From: Ramlibacter albus
Lineage (GTDB): Bacteria > Pseudomonadota > Gammaproteobacteria > Burkholderiales > Burkholderiaceae_C
Assembly: GCF_014297445.1 (NCBI RefSeq)
Contig: NZ_JACORU010000006.1
Span: forward strand, 124,001 to 188,000
Direction of reading: 5' to 3'
Length of the DNA: 64,000 bases
The notes under the pieces are model-generated. The model ran no database searches. It had not been told where the DNA came from and was given only the letters and a program-made list of their open reading frames with translations. Below are positions 1 to 8,837 of this stretch, piece after piece. Every line of letters starts with the position of its first letter. Positions within the stretch are counted from its first letter, which is position 1. The translations under genes were made by a program, and so were the position numbers.

Positions 1-1006
1 CCTGCTCGATGGCGCGCAGGATCGCGTCGTGCGCGTCCTTGTGGCCGAGGAACTCGAGCATCATCGCCCCGCACCAGATCTGGCCGATGGGGTTGGCGAT
101 CTTCTTGCCAAAAATGTCGGGCGCACTGCCGTGAACCGGCTCGAAGAGTGACGGAAAGCGTCGGTCCGGGTTGAGGTTGGCGCTCGGCGCGATGCCGATC
201 GTGCCCGTGCATGCGGGGCCCAGGTCGGACAGGATGTCGCCGAAGAGATTGCTCGCGACCACCACGTCGAAGAAGTCCGGCCGCTGCACGAAGTGCGCGG
301 TGAGGATGTCGATGTGGAACTTGTCGACCTTCACGCCCGGGTACTTGCCGGCCATCTCGGCCACGCGCTCGTCCCAGTACGGCATGGTGATCGCGATGCC
401 GTTGGACTTGGTCGCGCTGGTCAGGTGCTTCTTCGGGCGGCTCTGCGCGAGCTCGAAGGCGAACTTGAGCACGCGGTCCACACCCACGCGCGACATGATG
501 GTCTCCTGCATCACGATCTCGCGGTCGGTGCCCGGGTACATGCGGCCGCCCACGGCGGAGTACTCGCCCTCGGTGTTCTCGCGCACGATGTACATGTCGA
601 TCTCGCCCGGCTCGCGCTTGCTGCCGTCCTTGCGCACGACCGGCGCGATGATGCCGGGCATCAGGCGCGCGGGACGCAGGTTGACGTACTGGTCGAACTC
701 GCGGCGGAACAGCAGCAGGCTCTGCCACAGCGACACGTGGTCGGGGATCTTCTCCGGCCAGCCCACCGCGCCGAAGAAGATGGCGTCGTGGCCGCCCACC
801 TTGTCCTTCCAGTCGTCGGGCAGGTACTTGCCGTGCTTCTCGCAGTACTCCCAGCTGCCGAACTCGAACTCGTCGAATGCGATGTCGATGCCGAACTTGC
901 GCGCGGCGGCGTCGACCACGCGCACGCCCTCGGGCATGACTTCCTTGCCGATGCCGTCGCCGGCGATGACCGCGATCCGCTTCTTGCCTGTGACTTTGCT
1001 CATCAT
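1..1006 (-). CDS. Tartrate dehydrogenase/D-malate dehydrogenase family protein (3' end outside window)
   Basis: NAD-dependent beta-decarboxylating dehydrogenase of the isocitrate/isopropylmalate dehydrogenase superfamily. The reverse strand reads MMSKVTGKKRIAVIAGDGIG, then DEFEFGSWEYCEKHGKYLPD, and LWQSLLLFRREFDQYVNLRP, a combination typical of tartrate/D-malate dehydrogenases (TtuC/DmlA) rather than LeuB. VRENTEGEYS supplies substrate-binding residues, and SNLFGDILSDLG carries metal-binding aspartates. About 335 residues are visible; the C-terminus runs off the left edge. The first ATG (1006-1004) overlaps the TGA of the upstream hydrolase as ATGA, so the two are translationally coupled; a second ATG follows immediately. 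Exact substrate (tartrate, D-malate or another 2-hydroxyacid) cannot be read from sequence. Confidence 0.85.
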   Translation of the reverse strand, partial: MMSKVTGKKRIAVIAGDGIGKEVMPEGVRVVDAAARKFGIDIAFDEFEFGSWEYCEKHGKYLPDDWKDKVGGHDAIFFGAVGWPEKIPDHVSLWQSLLLFRREFDQYVNLRPARLMPGIIAPVVRKDGSKREPGEIDMYIVRENTEGEYSAVGGRMYPGTDREIVMQETIMSRVGVDRVLKFAFELAQSRPKKHLTSATKSNGIAITMPYWDERVAEMAGKYPGVKVDKFHIDILTAHFVQRPDFFDVVVASNLFGDILSDLGPACTGTIGIAPSANLNPDRRFPSLFEPVHGSAPDIFGKKIANPIGQIWCGAMMLEFLGHKDAHDAILRAIEQ

Positions 1007-1899
1007 GTGCTCCTGAAGAATGAGGTTGCTTCGGCGAGGAGCGCATCGGGCGCCTCCTCGGCGATGTAGTGGCCGCAGGCGATGCTGCGGCCGGTGACTT
1101 GTTCCGCGCGTTCGCGCCACAGCGCCAGCACGTCGAAGCATTTGCCGACGACGCCATGCTCGCCCCACAGCACGCGCAGCGGCTGCGCGAGCCGGCGGCC
1201 GGCGTCGACGTCTTCCTGGTCATGGCGCAGGTCGATGCCGGCGCTCGCGCGGTAGTCGGCGCAGATGGCCTGCGCCGTGCCGGGGATCGCGATGCAGCGC
1301 TCGTACGCCGCCAGCGCTTCCGGCGCGAAAGCGGCAAGGCCGGCGAACCGCGCGCCCATCACGCTGCGGACGAAGCGCACCGGGTCCGATTCGATCAGCG
1401 CCTGCGGCAGCGCGGTGGGCTGGATCAGGAAAAACCAGTGCCAGTAGGCGCGCGCGAAAGCCTCGCTGGTGTTGCGGTACATCGCAAGCGTCGGCGCGAT
1501 GTCCAGCAGCAGCATGCGCTCGACGGCTTGCGGGTGGTCGGCCGCGAGGCGGTGGGCCACGCGGGCGCCGCGGTCGTGCGCGAGCACCTGGAAACGCGTG
1601 TGGCCGAGCGACTGCATGACCGCGATCGCATCCAGCGCCATCTCGCGCTTCGAATACGCGATGTCGTCGGTGCCGGGTTCGGGCCGGCCCGAGTCGCCGT
1701 AGCCGCGCAGGTCCAACAGCACCACGCGGAACTGCCGCGCCAAGGTGGGCGCGACGCGATGCCACATCGCATGCGTCTGCGGGTGGCCGTGCAGCAGCAG
1801 CAGGGGTTCGCCACGGCCGGCCACGCGCGCGTGGAGGCTCACACCGCCGCGCTGCACCGCTACCGTATCGAAACCTTCGAGCATGCCCGCATCTTGCAT
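1003..1899 (-). CDS. Alpha/beta hydrolase of the haloacetate (fluoroacetate) dehalogenase type
   Basis: 298-residue alpha/beta hydrolase. With the start chosen here, HGHPQTHAMWH (about residues 37-47) forms the oxyanion region, and HDRGAR (108-113) supplies the nucleophile Asp109 plus Arg110 and Arg113. Those two arginines match the carboxylate-binding pair of fluoroacetate dehalogenases. AYWHWFFL holds the His-Trp pair that cradles the halide in that family, DYRASAGIDL the matching Tyr, and CGHYIAEEAP the catalytic His. Longer reading is open upstream, but homology begins at about MLEGFDTVAV, so ATG 1899 or ATG 1884 is the start. It overlaps the dehydrogenase by 4 bp and faces a LysR gene 51 bp away. 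Epoxide hydrolase is a less likely alternative because of the paired arginines. Confidence 0.75.
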   Translation of the reverse strand: MQDAGMLEGFDTVAVQRGGVSLHARVAGRGEPLLLLHGHPQTHAMWHRVAPTLARQFRVVLLDLRGYGDSGRPEPGTDDIAYSKREMALDAIAVMQSLGHTRFQVLAHDRGARVAHRLAADHPQAVERMLLLDIAPTLAMYRNTSEAFARAYWHWFFLIQPTALPQALIESDPVRFVRSVMGARFAGLAAFAPEALAAYERCIAIPGTAQAICADYRASAGIDLRHDQEDVDAGRRLAQPLRVLWGEHGVVGKCFDVLALWRERAEQVTGRSIACGHYIAEEAPDALLAEATSFFRST

Positions 1900-1950
1900 T
1901 GCGCGCGGCCGGCCCACAAGCAATAATCCGGCAAGCGATTCTTTCCTCCC

Positions 1951-2925
1951 GTGCAACAATCCGACGCGCGCCTCGACCGTGCCGACCTCGAGCTGCTGCT
2001 GGCCATCCGCCGCAACGGCAGCCTGGCCGCGGCCGCCGCTGCCGCGGACGTGGTGCCCTCCGTCGTCACCAAGCGCCTGGCCGCGCTGGAAACACGCTTG
2101 AAGCTCAAGCTCTTCCACCGCACGACACGCCGCGTGGTGCCCACGGCCGAGGGCGAAGCGCTGTGCGAGCGTGCCGCGAAGCTACTCGACGAATTCCGCG
2201 CGATGGAGCAGGAGCTGCGCGAGAAGCACGGCCAGCCCACGGGCACGGTCCGCATCGCGGCCACGTTCGGTTTCGGCCGGCTGTGGGTGGGGCCCGCCAT
2301 TGCCGAGTTCCAGCAGCAGTACCCGCAGGTGCAGGTGGAACTGCAGCTCACCGAGAAGCTGCCCGACCTTGCCGTGGAAGGCTTCGACGGCGCCGTGTGG
2401 CTGTGGTCCGTGGCCGGGCAGCGCGCGTCCGACTGGACCGGCCGCCGCCTCGCGCGCAACCAGCGCGTGCTGGTCGCCTCACCGGCCTACCTGCGCGAGC
2501 GCGGCACGCCGCAGAAACCCGAGGACCTGGCGCAGCACGACTGCCTCGTCGTGCGCGAGCACGAACACCGCTTCGATGTTTGGCGGCTCGTGAAGGAGCG
2601 CGACCACGCCGAGGTGCGCGTGCGCGTGCAGGGGCCGCTGTCCAGCAATTCCGGCGAGCTCGTGCGCGACTGGTGCCTCGCCGGGCGCGGCATCATGCTG
2701 CGCAGCCTCTGGGACATCGCGCCGCTCATGGCCTCGAAGCAGCTGGTGCAGGTGCTGCCCGCCTACGCGATGGTCGATGCCGACATCCACTGGCTCGCGC
2801 CGCACCAGCCGCAGGTGCCGCGCCGCATCCGGCTGCTGGTGGACTTCCTCGCCGAGCGCTTCCGCAGCGAGCCGTGGAAACTCAAGCCTTCGTCCGCACG
2901 ACCAGGCTCACGCCCACCGCGGTGA
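1951..2925 (+). CDS. LysR-family transcriptional regulator
   Basis: 324 residues with a GTG start. Residues about 8-67 form the winged helix-turn-helix: LELLLAIRRNGSLAAAAAAA followed by PSVVTKRLAALETRLKLKLF and HRTTRRVVPTAEG. The C-terminal effector domain starts at about residue 95 (GTVRIAATFGFGRLWVGPAI). It is divergently transcribed from the dehalogenase/dehydrogenase pair across only 51 bp, the classic layout of a LysR regulator and its target operon, so control of that pair is the natural inference. The 3' end overlaps the convergent transporter gene by 44 bp. The effector is unknown. Confidence 0.9.
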   Translation: MQQSDARLDRADLELLLAIRRNGSLAAAAAAADVVPSVVTKRLAALETRLKLKLFHRTTRRVVPTAEGEALCERAAKLLDEFRAMEQELREKHGQPTGTVRIAATFGFGRLWVGPAIAEFQQQYPQVQVELQLTEKLPDLAVEGFDGAVWLWSVAGQRASDWTGRRLARNQRVLVASPAYLRERGTPQKPEDLAQHDCLVVREHEHRFDVWRLVKERDHAEVRVRVQGPLSSNSGELVRDWCLAGRGIMLRSLWDIAPLMASKQLVQVLPAYAMVDADIHWLAPHQPQVPRRIRLLVDFLAERFRSEPWKLKPSSARPGSRPPR

Positions 2926-3748
2926 GCGCCATGCCGGCGAGGATGAGCGCGGTGAGCGGCTCGCCGAACAGCACCCAGGCCATCACCGCCGTACACGGCG
3001 GCACGAGGTACATCAGGCTCGTCACCGAAGTCGCTGCGCCGCGCTGGATCAGCAGGTAGAGCAGCGAGCTGCCGCCCAGCGTGAGCGCCAGCACCGACCA
3101 CGCCATCGCCGCGACCAGCTCGCCGTTCACGCGCACGCCTTCGGTTTCGAGCAGCGCGATCGGCAGCGACACCGCCAACGCCGCGGAAAGCTGCACCAGG
3201 CTCGCCGCGCGCACGTCGCACGGCTTGACGAAGCGCTTCTGGTACAGCGTGCCGGTCGTGATGCTGACCAGCGCACCGATCGCCAGCAGCAGGTTGATGC
3301 CGCTCACCTCGCCGTGCCCCAGCTTCTGCCACACCACCATGCACAGGCCTGTGAGGCCCAGCGCGAGGCCGGCCCACTGCCGCCCCTGCACCTCGCCGCC
3401 GCGCGCGGAGACCCACACCGCCGTCAGCACCGGCTGCAGGCCCACGAGCAAGGCCGCGAGGCCCGCGCCCATGCCGGCCTTCACCGCCGCCCACACGCCA
3501 CCGAGGTAGCCCGCGTGCATCAGCATGCCGGTGACCGCGAGGTGCATCACCTCCTTGCGACCCTGCGGCAGCTTCACGCCGGCGGCCCACGCCCATACCG
3601 CGAAGCACAGCACCGAGAAGAAGTAGCGCCACGCGAGGAACTTGAACGGCGGCGCATGCGGCATGCCGTAGCGCGCCACGATGAAGCCCGTGCTCCAGAT
3701 GAGGACGAAGATGACGGGCATGGCCCGCACCAGGGGATGCTGCTGCAC
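2882..3748 (-). CDS. EamA/DMT-superfamily permease
   Basis: 288-residue inner-membrane protein with about ten hydrophobic segments arranged as two EamA repeats. The first begins VIFVLIWSTGFIVARYGM, the hallmark of this drug/metabolite exporter group; the second ends near VPPCTAVMAWVLFGEPL. The start is GTG right after the pgsA stop (4 bp on), although ATG at 3721 (MPVIFVLIW) is a credible alternative that puts less sequence before the first membrane span. It probably rides on the uvrC-pgsA transcript. The transported compound cannot be predicted. Confidence 0.85.
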   Translation of the reverse strand: MQQHPLVRAMPVIFVLIWSTGFIVARYGMPHAPPFKFLAWRYFFSVLCFAVWAWAAGVKLPQGRKEVMHLAVTGMLMHAGYLGGVWAAVKAGMGAGLAALLVGLQPVLTAVWVSARGGEVQGRQWAGLALGLTGLCMVVWQKLGHGEVSGINLLLAIGALVSITTGTLYQKRFVKPCDVRAASLVQLSAALAVSLPIALLETEGVRVNGELVAAMAWSVLALTLGGSSLLYLLIQRGAATSVTSLMYLVPPCTAVMAWVLFGEPLTALILAGMALTAVGVSLVVRTKA

Positions 3749-3751
3749 GGC

Positions 3752-4318
3752 CTACTTCACCCGCTTGCGGATCTCGGGCAGCGCCTTCTGCAGGTAGTAG
3801 ATCATCGACCACACCGTGAGGATGGCCGAGATCCAGATCAGCACGGTGCCCCACGTGAGCGTGTCGATGACGCCGAACAGCACGCCGTCGAACAGCAGGA
3901 AGGGGATGGCGACCATCTGGAACGTGGTCTTGACCTTGCCCAGCATGTGCACCGCCACGCTCTTGGACGCGCCGATCTGCGCCATCCACTCGCGCAGCGC
4001 GGAGATGGCGATCTCGCGGCCGATGATGATCAGCGCCACGAACACGTCGGCGCGCTTGAGGTGCACCAGCACCAGCAGCGAGGCGCACACGAGGAACTTG
4101 TCGGCCACCGGGTCGAGGAAGGCGCCGAAGGACGACGTCTGGTTCAGCTTGCGCGCGAGGTAGCCATCGGCCCAGTCCGTCAGCGCGAAGGTCACGAACA
4201 TCACCGTCGCGATCAGGTTCTGCACCTCGGGCTTGAGCCCCAGGTAGAAAACGCCCACCAGCAGCGGGATCGCGAAGATCCTCGTCCAGGTCAGGAGCGT
4301 GGGGACGGTGAAGAACAT
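3752..4318 (-). CDS. pgsA: CDP-diacylglycerol--glycerol-3-phosphate 3-phosphatidyltransferase
   Basis: Makes phosphatidylglycerophosphate from CDP-diacylglycerol and glycerol-3-phosphate, the committed step to phosphatidylglycerol and cardiolipin, in the inner membrane. 188 residues, the family's usual size. The CDP-alcohol phosphotransferase signature is complete: Asp51-Gly52, Ala55-Arg56, Gly65, Asp69 and Asp73 in DWADGYLARK...FGAFLDPVADK. About five hydrophobic segments are visible. ATG 4318 (MFFTVPTLLTWTR) is preferred over the longer upstream reading because homology begins there. It lies 16 bp after uvrC, a neighbourhood widely conserved in proteobacteria. Confidence 0.95.
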   Translation of the reverse strand: MFFTVPTLLTWTRIFAIPLLVGVFYLGLKPEVQNLIATVMFVTFALTDWADGYLARKLNQTSSFGAFLDPVADKFLVCASLLVLVHLKRADVFVALIIIGREIAISALREWMAQIGASKSVAVHMLGKVKTTFQMVAIPFLLFDGVLFGVIDTLTWGTVLIWISAILTVWSMIYYLQKALPEIRKRVK

Positions 4319-4334
4319 TGGGGCCGATTCTGCC

Positions 4335-6368
4335 TCAGTGCAGGGCCCGGTAGATTTCCTCGGCCAGCTCTCGCGAAATCCCTTCGACTGTCGCGATGTC
4401 CTCGATGCTCGCCGAAGCAACGCCGCGCACGCCGCCAAAACGTTGCAACAGCCGCGCGCGCTTCTTCGCGCCGACGCCGGGGATCTCCTCCAGCTGGCTG
4501 CCGCCCACGCGCACGCGCGCGCGGCGCGCCCGCATGCCGGTGATGGCGAAACGGTGCGCTTCGTCGCGGATCTGCGCGACGAGCATCAGGGCTGCGGACT
4601 CGCGCCCGAGGTAGACCTTCTCGCGGCCGTCCGCGAACACGAGTTCCTCCAGACCGACCTTGCGGCCTTCGCCCTTCTCGACCCCGACGATCACCGACAG
4701 GTCGAGCCCCAGCTCCGCGAACACCTCGCGCGCCATGCTCACCTGCCCGCGGCCGCCGTCGACGAGCACGAGGTCCGGCAAACGTTCGGCGCCGCCGCCG
4801 GAGCCGCGCGGCTTGCGAGCGGGCGCGGGCTGCGCCTCACCGGCAACGGCCGCATCGGGCGACGCTTGCGCAAGCGCAGGCGCCTCGACGGCCACCGGCG
4901 GCGTCGCATCCGGCGTATCCCGCCCCGCCTGCGCCAGCCGCGCATAGCGCCGCGCCAGCACCTGCCGCATCGCCGCATAGTCGTCGCCCGGCGTGATGCC
5001 GTCGATGTTGTAGCGGCGGTACTCCTTGTTCTGCATCTTGTGGTTCTGGAACACCACGCAGGACGCCTGGGTCGCCTCGCCGGCGGTGTGCGAGATGTCG
5101 AAGCATTCGACGCGAAAGGTGTCCAGGTTGTCCGGCGCGAGGTCCAGCGCCTCGACGAGCGCGCGCGTGCGGGCCTGCTGCGAGCCCTCCTCGGCCAGCA
5201 GCCGCGCCAGCTGCAGCTCGGCGTTCTTCTCCGCCATCTCCAGCCACAGGCGCCGCTGCTCGCGCGGGTTGTGCACGGCGCCGATCTTCACGCCGGTCTG
5301 CTGCGACAGCGCGTCCACCAGCTCGCGGCTGACCGGGTGGCTCGTGATGAGCGAAGGCGGCACCGGCACGCCGATGTAGTGCTGGGCGATGAAGGCTTCG
5401 AGCACCTGCACCTCCAGCGGCTGCGCGGGCGCGGCGTCGATCTGGTCGTCGAAGTCCTGCACGGCGGCCGCGTCCTCGACGTGGCTCGGGAAGTACGGCC
5501 GGTCACCCAGGTGCCGGCCGCCACGCACCATCGCGAGGTTGACGCACGCCTTGCCGCCCTGCACGCGCACGGCCAGGATGTCCACGTCCTTGTCGGACAC
5601 CGTTTCCACCGACTGCTGGTGCAGCACCTTGGAGAGGGCGCTCATGCGGTTGCGCAGTTCGGCGGCCTGCTCGAACTCCAGCCTTTCGGAGTGGGCCATC
5701 ATGCGCTCCTGCAGCGTGTCCAGCACCTGCTGGGTCTCGCCGCGCAGGAAGGCCTCGGCGCTCTCGACGTCGTGGCGGTAGTCCTCGGGGGTGATCAGGT
5801 TGACGCACGGCCCGGTGCAGCGCTTGATCTGGTACAGCAGGCACGGCCGCGTGCGGTTGGCGAACACCGTGTCCTCGCACGTGCGCAGGCGAAACACCTT
5901 CTGGATCAGCTGGATCGACTCCTTCACTGCCCACGCGCTGGGGTAAGGGCCGAAGTAGCTGTGCTTCTTGTCGACGGCGCCGCGGTAGTACGCCACGCGC
6001 GGAAAGGTGCCGGCCTCGATCTTGAGGTAGGGGTAGCTCTTGTCGTCGCGGAACAGGATGTTGTAGCGCGGCGCGAGCGTCTTGATCAGGTTGTTCTCGA
6101 GCAGCAGCGCCTCGGCCTCCGAGCGCACCACCGTGGTCTCCAGCCGCGCGATCTTGCCGATCATGTGGCCGATGCGCGTGCCGCCGTGGTTCTTCTGGAA
6201 ATAGCTGGAGACGCGCTTCTTCAGGTTGCGCGCCTTGCCGACGTAGAGCACGGTCTCGTCGGCGTCGTAGTAGCGGTACACGCCCGGCAGGCCGGGCAGC
6301 GCGGCCACCTGGGCGAGCAATTCTTCGGAATGGCCTTCTGACGTCACTTGCCTATTATCGGTAGCCAT
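4335..6368 (-). CDS. uvrC: UvrABC excinuclease subunit C
   Basis: Makes both incisions flanking a lesion in nucleotide excision repair. 677 residues. The GIY-YIG nuclease is at about residues 25-105 ([20 protein letters not shown], then [13 protein letters not shown]); a Cys motif follows (RCTGPCVN), then the UVR helical domain ([14 protein letters not shown]), the RNase-H-like second nuclease ([28 protein letters not shown]) and C-terminal helix-hairpin-helices ([20 protein letters not shown]). An Ala/Pro-rich insert of about 60 residues separates the two parts of the second nuclease. The start ATG (6368-6366) interlocks with the earP ATG on the other strand. No cleaner downstream ATG is seen; a GTG at 6347 is possible. 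Confidence 0.95.
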   Translation of the reverse strand: MATDNRQVTSEGHSEELLAQVAALPGLPGVYRYYDADETVLYVGKARNLKKRVSSYFQKNHGGTRIGHMIGKIARLETTVVRSEAEALLLENNLIKTLAPRYNILFRDDKSYPYLKIEAGTFPRVAYYRGAVDKKHSYFGPYPSAWAVKESIQLIQKVFRLRTCEDTVFANRTRPCLLYQIKRCTGPCVNLITPEDYRHDVESAEAFLRGETQQVLDTLQERMMAHSERLEFEQAAELRNRMSALSKVLHQQSVETVSDKDVDILAVRVQGGKACVNLAMVRGGRHLGDRPYFPSHVEDAAAVQDFDDQIDAAPAQPLEVQVLEAFIAQHYIGVPVPPSLITSHPVSRELVDALSQQTGVKIGAVHNPREQRRLWLEMAEKNAELQLARLLAEEGSQQARTRALVEALDLAPDNLDTFRVECFDISHTAGEATQASCVVFQNHKMQNKEYRRYNIDGITPGDDYAAMRQVLARRYARLAQAGRDTPDATPPVAVEAPALAQASPDAAVAGEAQPAPARKPRGSGGGAERLPDLVLVDGGRGQVSMAREVFAELGLDLSVIVGVEKGEGRKVGLEELVFADGREKVYLGRESAALMLVAQIRDEAHRFAITGMRARRARVRVGGSQLEEIPGVGAKKRARLLQRFGGVRGVASASIEDIATVEGISRELAEEIYRALH

Positions 6369-7389
6369 GCGCTGGGACCTTTTCTGCAACGTGATCGACA
6401 ACCATGGCGACGTGGGCGTCTGCTGGCGGCTGGCGCGCGAGCTGGGCGAGCGGGGGCACGAAGTCCGGTTGTGGATCGACGATGCATCCGCGCTGGCGTG
6501 GATGGCGCCGCAGGGGCACCCGCGGGTTGCGGTGATGCCGTGGGACGCGGCGCGCTCCGCCGGCGATCCGGCCGAGGTGGTGGTCGAAGCCTTCGGCTGC
6601 AACCCGCCCGGCGAATTCATCGATCGCCTGGCGCCCGGCTCGACGTGGCTCAACCTCGAGTACCTCAGCGCCGAGCCTTACGTGGAGCGCAGCCACGGCT
6701 TGCGCTCGCCGGTGCGCGAAGGGATCGACAAGTTCTTCTTCTACCCCGGCTTCACGCCGCGCACGGGCGGCCTGCTGCGCGAAGCGGATTTCGATGCGCG
6801 CCGTGCCGCGTTCGATCCCGTTGCATGGCTGCGCACGCAGGGCGTCGAGCCCGGCGACGCCACGCGCATCAGCCTCTTCTGCTACGAACCTGAAGCGCTC
6901 GCAGCTTTGGTTGCGCAGCTGGCGGCCGGACCGCGGCGCACCCAGTTGCTGGTGACTGCCGGACGCGCCGCCGAAGCGTTGCGCAAGGTATTGCGCCCAA
7001 GCACCGGCAACCTGGCCGTGCACTGGCTGCCACTGCTGAGCCAGCGCGACTACGACCACCTGCTCTGGTCCTGCGATATCAACTTCGTGCGCGGCGAGGA
7101 CTCGTTCGTTCGCGCGATCTGGGCGGGCCGGCCTTTCGTGTGGCAGATCTACCCCCAGCACGACGGCGCCCACGTCGCCAAGCTGGAAACTTTCCTCGAA
7201 TGGCTCGCCCCGCCGCCGGCGCTGCGTGATTTCTTCCGCGTCTGGAACGGCGTAGCCCAGGGAGCCTTGCCGCGCCTTGAGCCTGCGCAATGGCAGGCCA
7301 CGGCCGAGGCAGCCGCGCAACGCGCGCGGGCCATCCCCGAGCTCGCCACGGCCCTTGAGCAGTTCGTACGCAAACGCGGTAGAATCTAG
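6367..7389 (+). CDS. earP: EF-P arginine rhamnosyltransferase
   Basis: Transfers rhamnose from dTDP-beta-L-rhamnose to Arg32 of elongation factor P, enabling EF-P to rescue ribosomes stalled at polyprolines. 340 residues. The N-terminus [20 protein letters not shown] carries the family's catalytic aspartates (Asp11 and Asp15 here). The C-terminal nucleotide-sugar site [20 protein letters not shown] holds the conserved Glu and the Q-x-Y-P-Q segment that follows. It lies directly upstream of efp (63 bp), as in most Arg32-type EF-P genomes. Its start codon overlaps that of uvrC on the opposite strand, so its promoter must lie inside uvrC. Confidence 0.95.
   Translation: MRWDLFCNVIDNHGDVGVCWRLARELGERGHEVRLWIDDASALAWMAPQGHPRVAVMPWDAARSAGDPAEVVVEAFGCNPPGEFIDRLAPGSTWLNLEYLSAEPYVERSHGLRSPVREGIDKFFFYPGFTPRTGGLLREADFDARRAAFDPVAWLRTQGVEPGDATRISLFCYEPEALAALVAQLAAGPRRTQLLVTAGRAAEALRKVLRPSTGNLAVHWLPLLSQRDYDHLLWSCDINFVRGEDSFVRAIWAGRPFVWQIYPQHDGAHVAKLETFLEWLAPPPALRDFFRVWNGVAQGALPRLEPAQWQATAEAAAQRARAIPELATALEQFVRKRGRI
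7355..7385 (+). promoter_or_regulatory. Candidate efp promoter inside the 3' end of earP
   Basis: TTGAGC (7355-7360) and TAGAAT (7380-7385) resemble sigma-70 -35 and -10 hexamers. The 19-bp spacer is longer than ideal, so only the -10 is persuasive. It would give efp its own transcript with a leader of about 60 nt. Confidence 0.35.
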
Positions 7390-7452
7390 GGCTTTGCGCA
7401 GAGGCCTGCACCTCGACCTCGCATTGCGCCCCACTCCCCCGAGACACGTGTT

Positions 7453-8007
7453 ATGAAAATCGCTCAAGAAATCCGCGCCGGCAACGTCATCATGTCCAGC
7501 GGCAACCCCTGGGTCGTGCTGAAGACCGAGTACTCGCGCGGCGGACGCAATGCCGCCACCGTGCGCATGAAGCTCAAGAGCCTGCTGAACAACCAGGGCA
7601 CCGAGATCGTCTTCAAGGCCGACGACAAGATGGACCAGATCGTGCTGGACAAGAAGGATTGCACCTACTCCTACTTCGCCGATCCCATGTACGTCTGGAT
7701 GGACGCCGAGTACAACCAGTACGAGGTGGAGAAGGAGAACATGGGCGACGCCCTGAACTACCTCGAGGACGGCATGCCGGCCGAGGTGGTGTTCTACGAA
7801 GGCAAGGCGATCTCCGTCGAACTGCCCACCAGCGTGGAGCGCGAGATCACCTGGACCGAGCCCGCCGTCAAGGGCGACACGTCCGGCAAGGTGCTCAAGC
7901 CCGCCAAGATCGCCACCGGCTTCGAGATCGGCGTGCCGATCTTCGTGGCGCAGGGCGACAAGGTGGAAATCGACACGCGCACGGGCGAATATCGCCGCCG
8001 CGTCTGA
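7453..8007 (+). CDS. efp: Translation elongation factor P (Arg32 type)
   Basis: Enters the ribosomal E site and stimulates peptide bond formation at consecutive prolines. 184 residues, standard length: KOW-like N-terminal domain followed by two OB folds. The modification loop reads [15 protein letters not shown] and places Arg at residue 32, the residue rhamnosylated by EarP; the lysine of the EpmA/YjeK system is absent. The C-terminal signature VDTRTGEYR appears as [14 protein letters not shown] clear intrinsic terminator follows 25 bp downstream. Confidence 0.97.
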   Translation: MKIAQEIRAGNVIMSSGNPWVVLKTEYSRGGRNAATVRMKLKSLLNNQGTEIVFKADDKMDQIVLDKKDCTYSYFADPMYVWMDAEYNQYEVEKENMGDALNYLEDGMPAEVVFYEGKAISVELPTSVEREITWTEPAVKGDTSGKVLKPAKIATGFEIGVPIFVAQGDKVEIDTRTGEYRRRV

Positions 8008-8029
8008 GGCTTCCAGCCCAAGCACAATC

Positions 8030-8055
8030 AAGGCTCCTTTCGGAGCCTTTTTCTT
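8030..8055 (+). terminator. Rho-independent terminator after efp
   Basis: GGCTCC (8032-8037), loop TTTC, GGAGCC (8042-8047), followed by TTTTTCTTT. A perfect 6-bp stem, extendable by A-T pairs, with a U-tract. Confidence 0.9.
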
Positions 8056-8063
8056 TGCCGCCG

Positions 8064-8837
8064 ATGGATTTCGAGTTCTCCAACGTCGCCGTGCCGTTCC
8101 GGATGCAGCCGGGCCTGCGAAAGCTCGTGCCCGGCACGCCGCAGCTCACGCGGCTGGACCCCGCGAGCCGGCTGTACGCGGAGAAGCTCGCGGTGGTGCA
8201 GGCCGGCCAGTCGCGGCTCGCTGACGCCGGCTTCGACCCGGCCGAGGCACTCGCAGCCATCGGCCAACGCGAACCCTTCCAGGGCCCCGTCGAACTCGCC
8301 TTCGAGGAAGACTTCGCCGTCCTCGACGGCGCCACCGGCAAGCTGCTGTGGCTGTGCGTGTGCGTGCCTTCGCACTGGGCACCGGAAGAAAAGATCGGCC
8401 TCCCTCTGGCCGCGGTGCACGCTACGGTCGCCGACAACGCGCTGCTCCTCGCGGCTTCGCAGCAGCTCGTGCAGCTTGTCACCGGCAACGATGCCTATGA
8501 ACGCTTCGTCTGGACCGTCACGCCCTCCGGCCGTTACGACCAGCACCCGAAGCGGCACGCGCGCGAGCCGTGGCCGGCGCACCTGGACGACGAGGCATTC
8601 GCCGCGCGCTGCTGGCTGCGCGCCGAGCGGCAGTCCTTCATCCCGTTCGGCAACCGGCAGGCCGTGTTCACCATCCGCGTGATGCTTCAACCGCTCGCGC
8701 AAGCCGTGGACACGTCCGAGAAAGCGCAACGCCTGCAGGACTCGCTCGCTTCGATGTCGGGCGCCGTGCTGGCGTACAAGAACCTCGCGACGGCGCGCGA
8801 ACCGCTGCTGCGATGGCTTGGAAGGAAGGCCGCCTGA
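8064..8837 (+). CDS. DUF3445 / heme-dependent oxidative N-demethylase-like protein
   Basis: 257 residues. The pattern of an N-terminal substrate-approach region (FRMQPGLRKLVPG), a central LWLCVCVPSHWAPEEKIGLP segment and a C-terminal RQSFIPFGNRQAVFTIRVML resembles the DUF3445 (HODM) family, in which heme-dependent enzymes oxidatively demethylate amines such as dimethylamine. I cannot confirm heme ligands by eye; His residues are present at PSHWAPEEK and in the QHPKRHAREPWPAH stretch. The ATG lies just past the efp terminator. The stop shares one base with the start of the following transporter, so the two are probably co-transcribed. Confidence 0.65.
   Translation: MDFEFSNVAVPFRMQPGLRKLVPGTPQLTRLDPASRLYAEKLAVVQAGQSRLADAGFDPAEALAAIGQREPFQGPVELAFEEDFAVLDGATGKLLWLCVCVPSHWAPEEKIGLPLAAVHATVADNALLLAASQQLVQLVTGNDAYERFVWTVTPSGRYDQHPKRHAREPWPAHLDDEAFAARCWLRAERQSFIPFGNRQAVFTIRVMLQPLAQAVDTSEKAQRLQDSLASMSGAVLAYKNLATAREPLLRWLGRKAA

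Noticed and set aside
293..1069. 258-codon plus-strand frame over the dehydrogenase gene
   Set aside because: His/Val/Leu/Ala-rich shadow. The minus strand gives a clear isopropylmalate-dehydrogenase-family protein.
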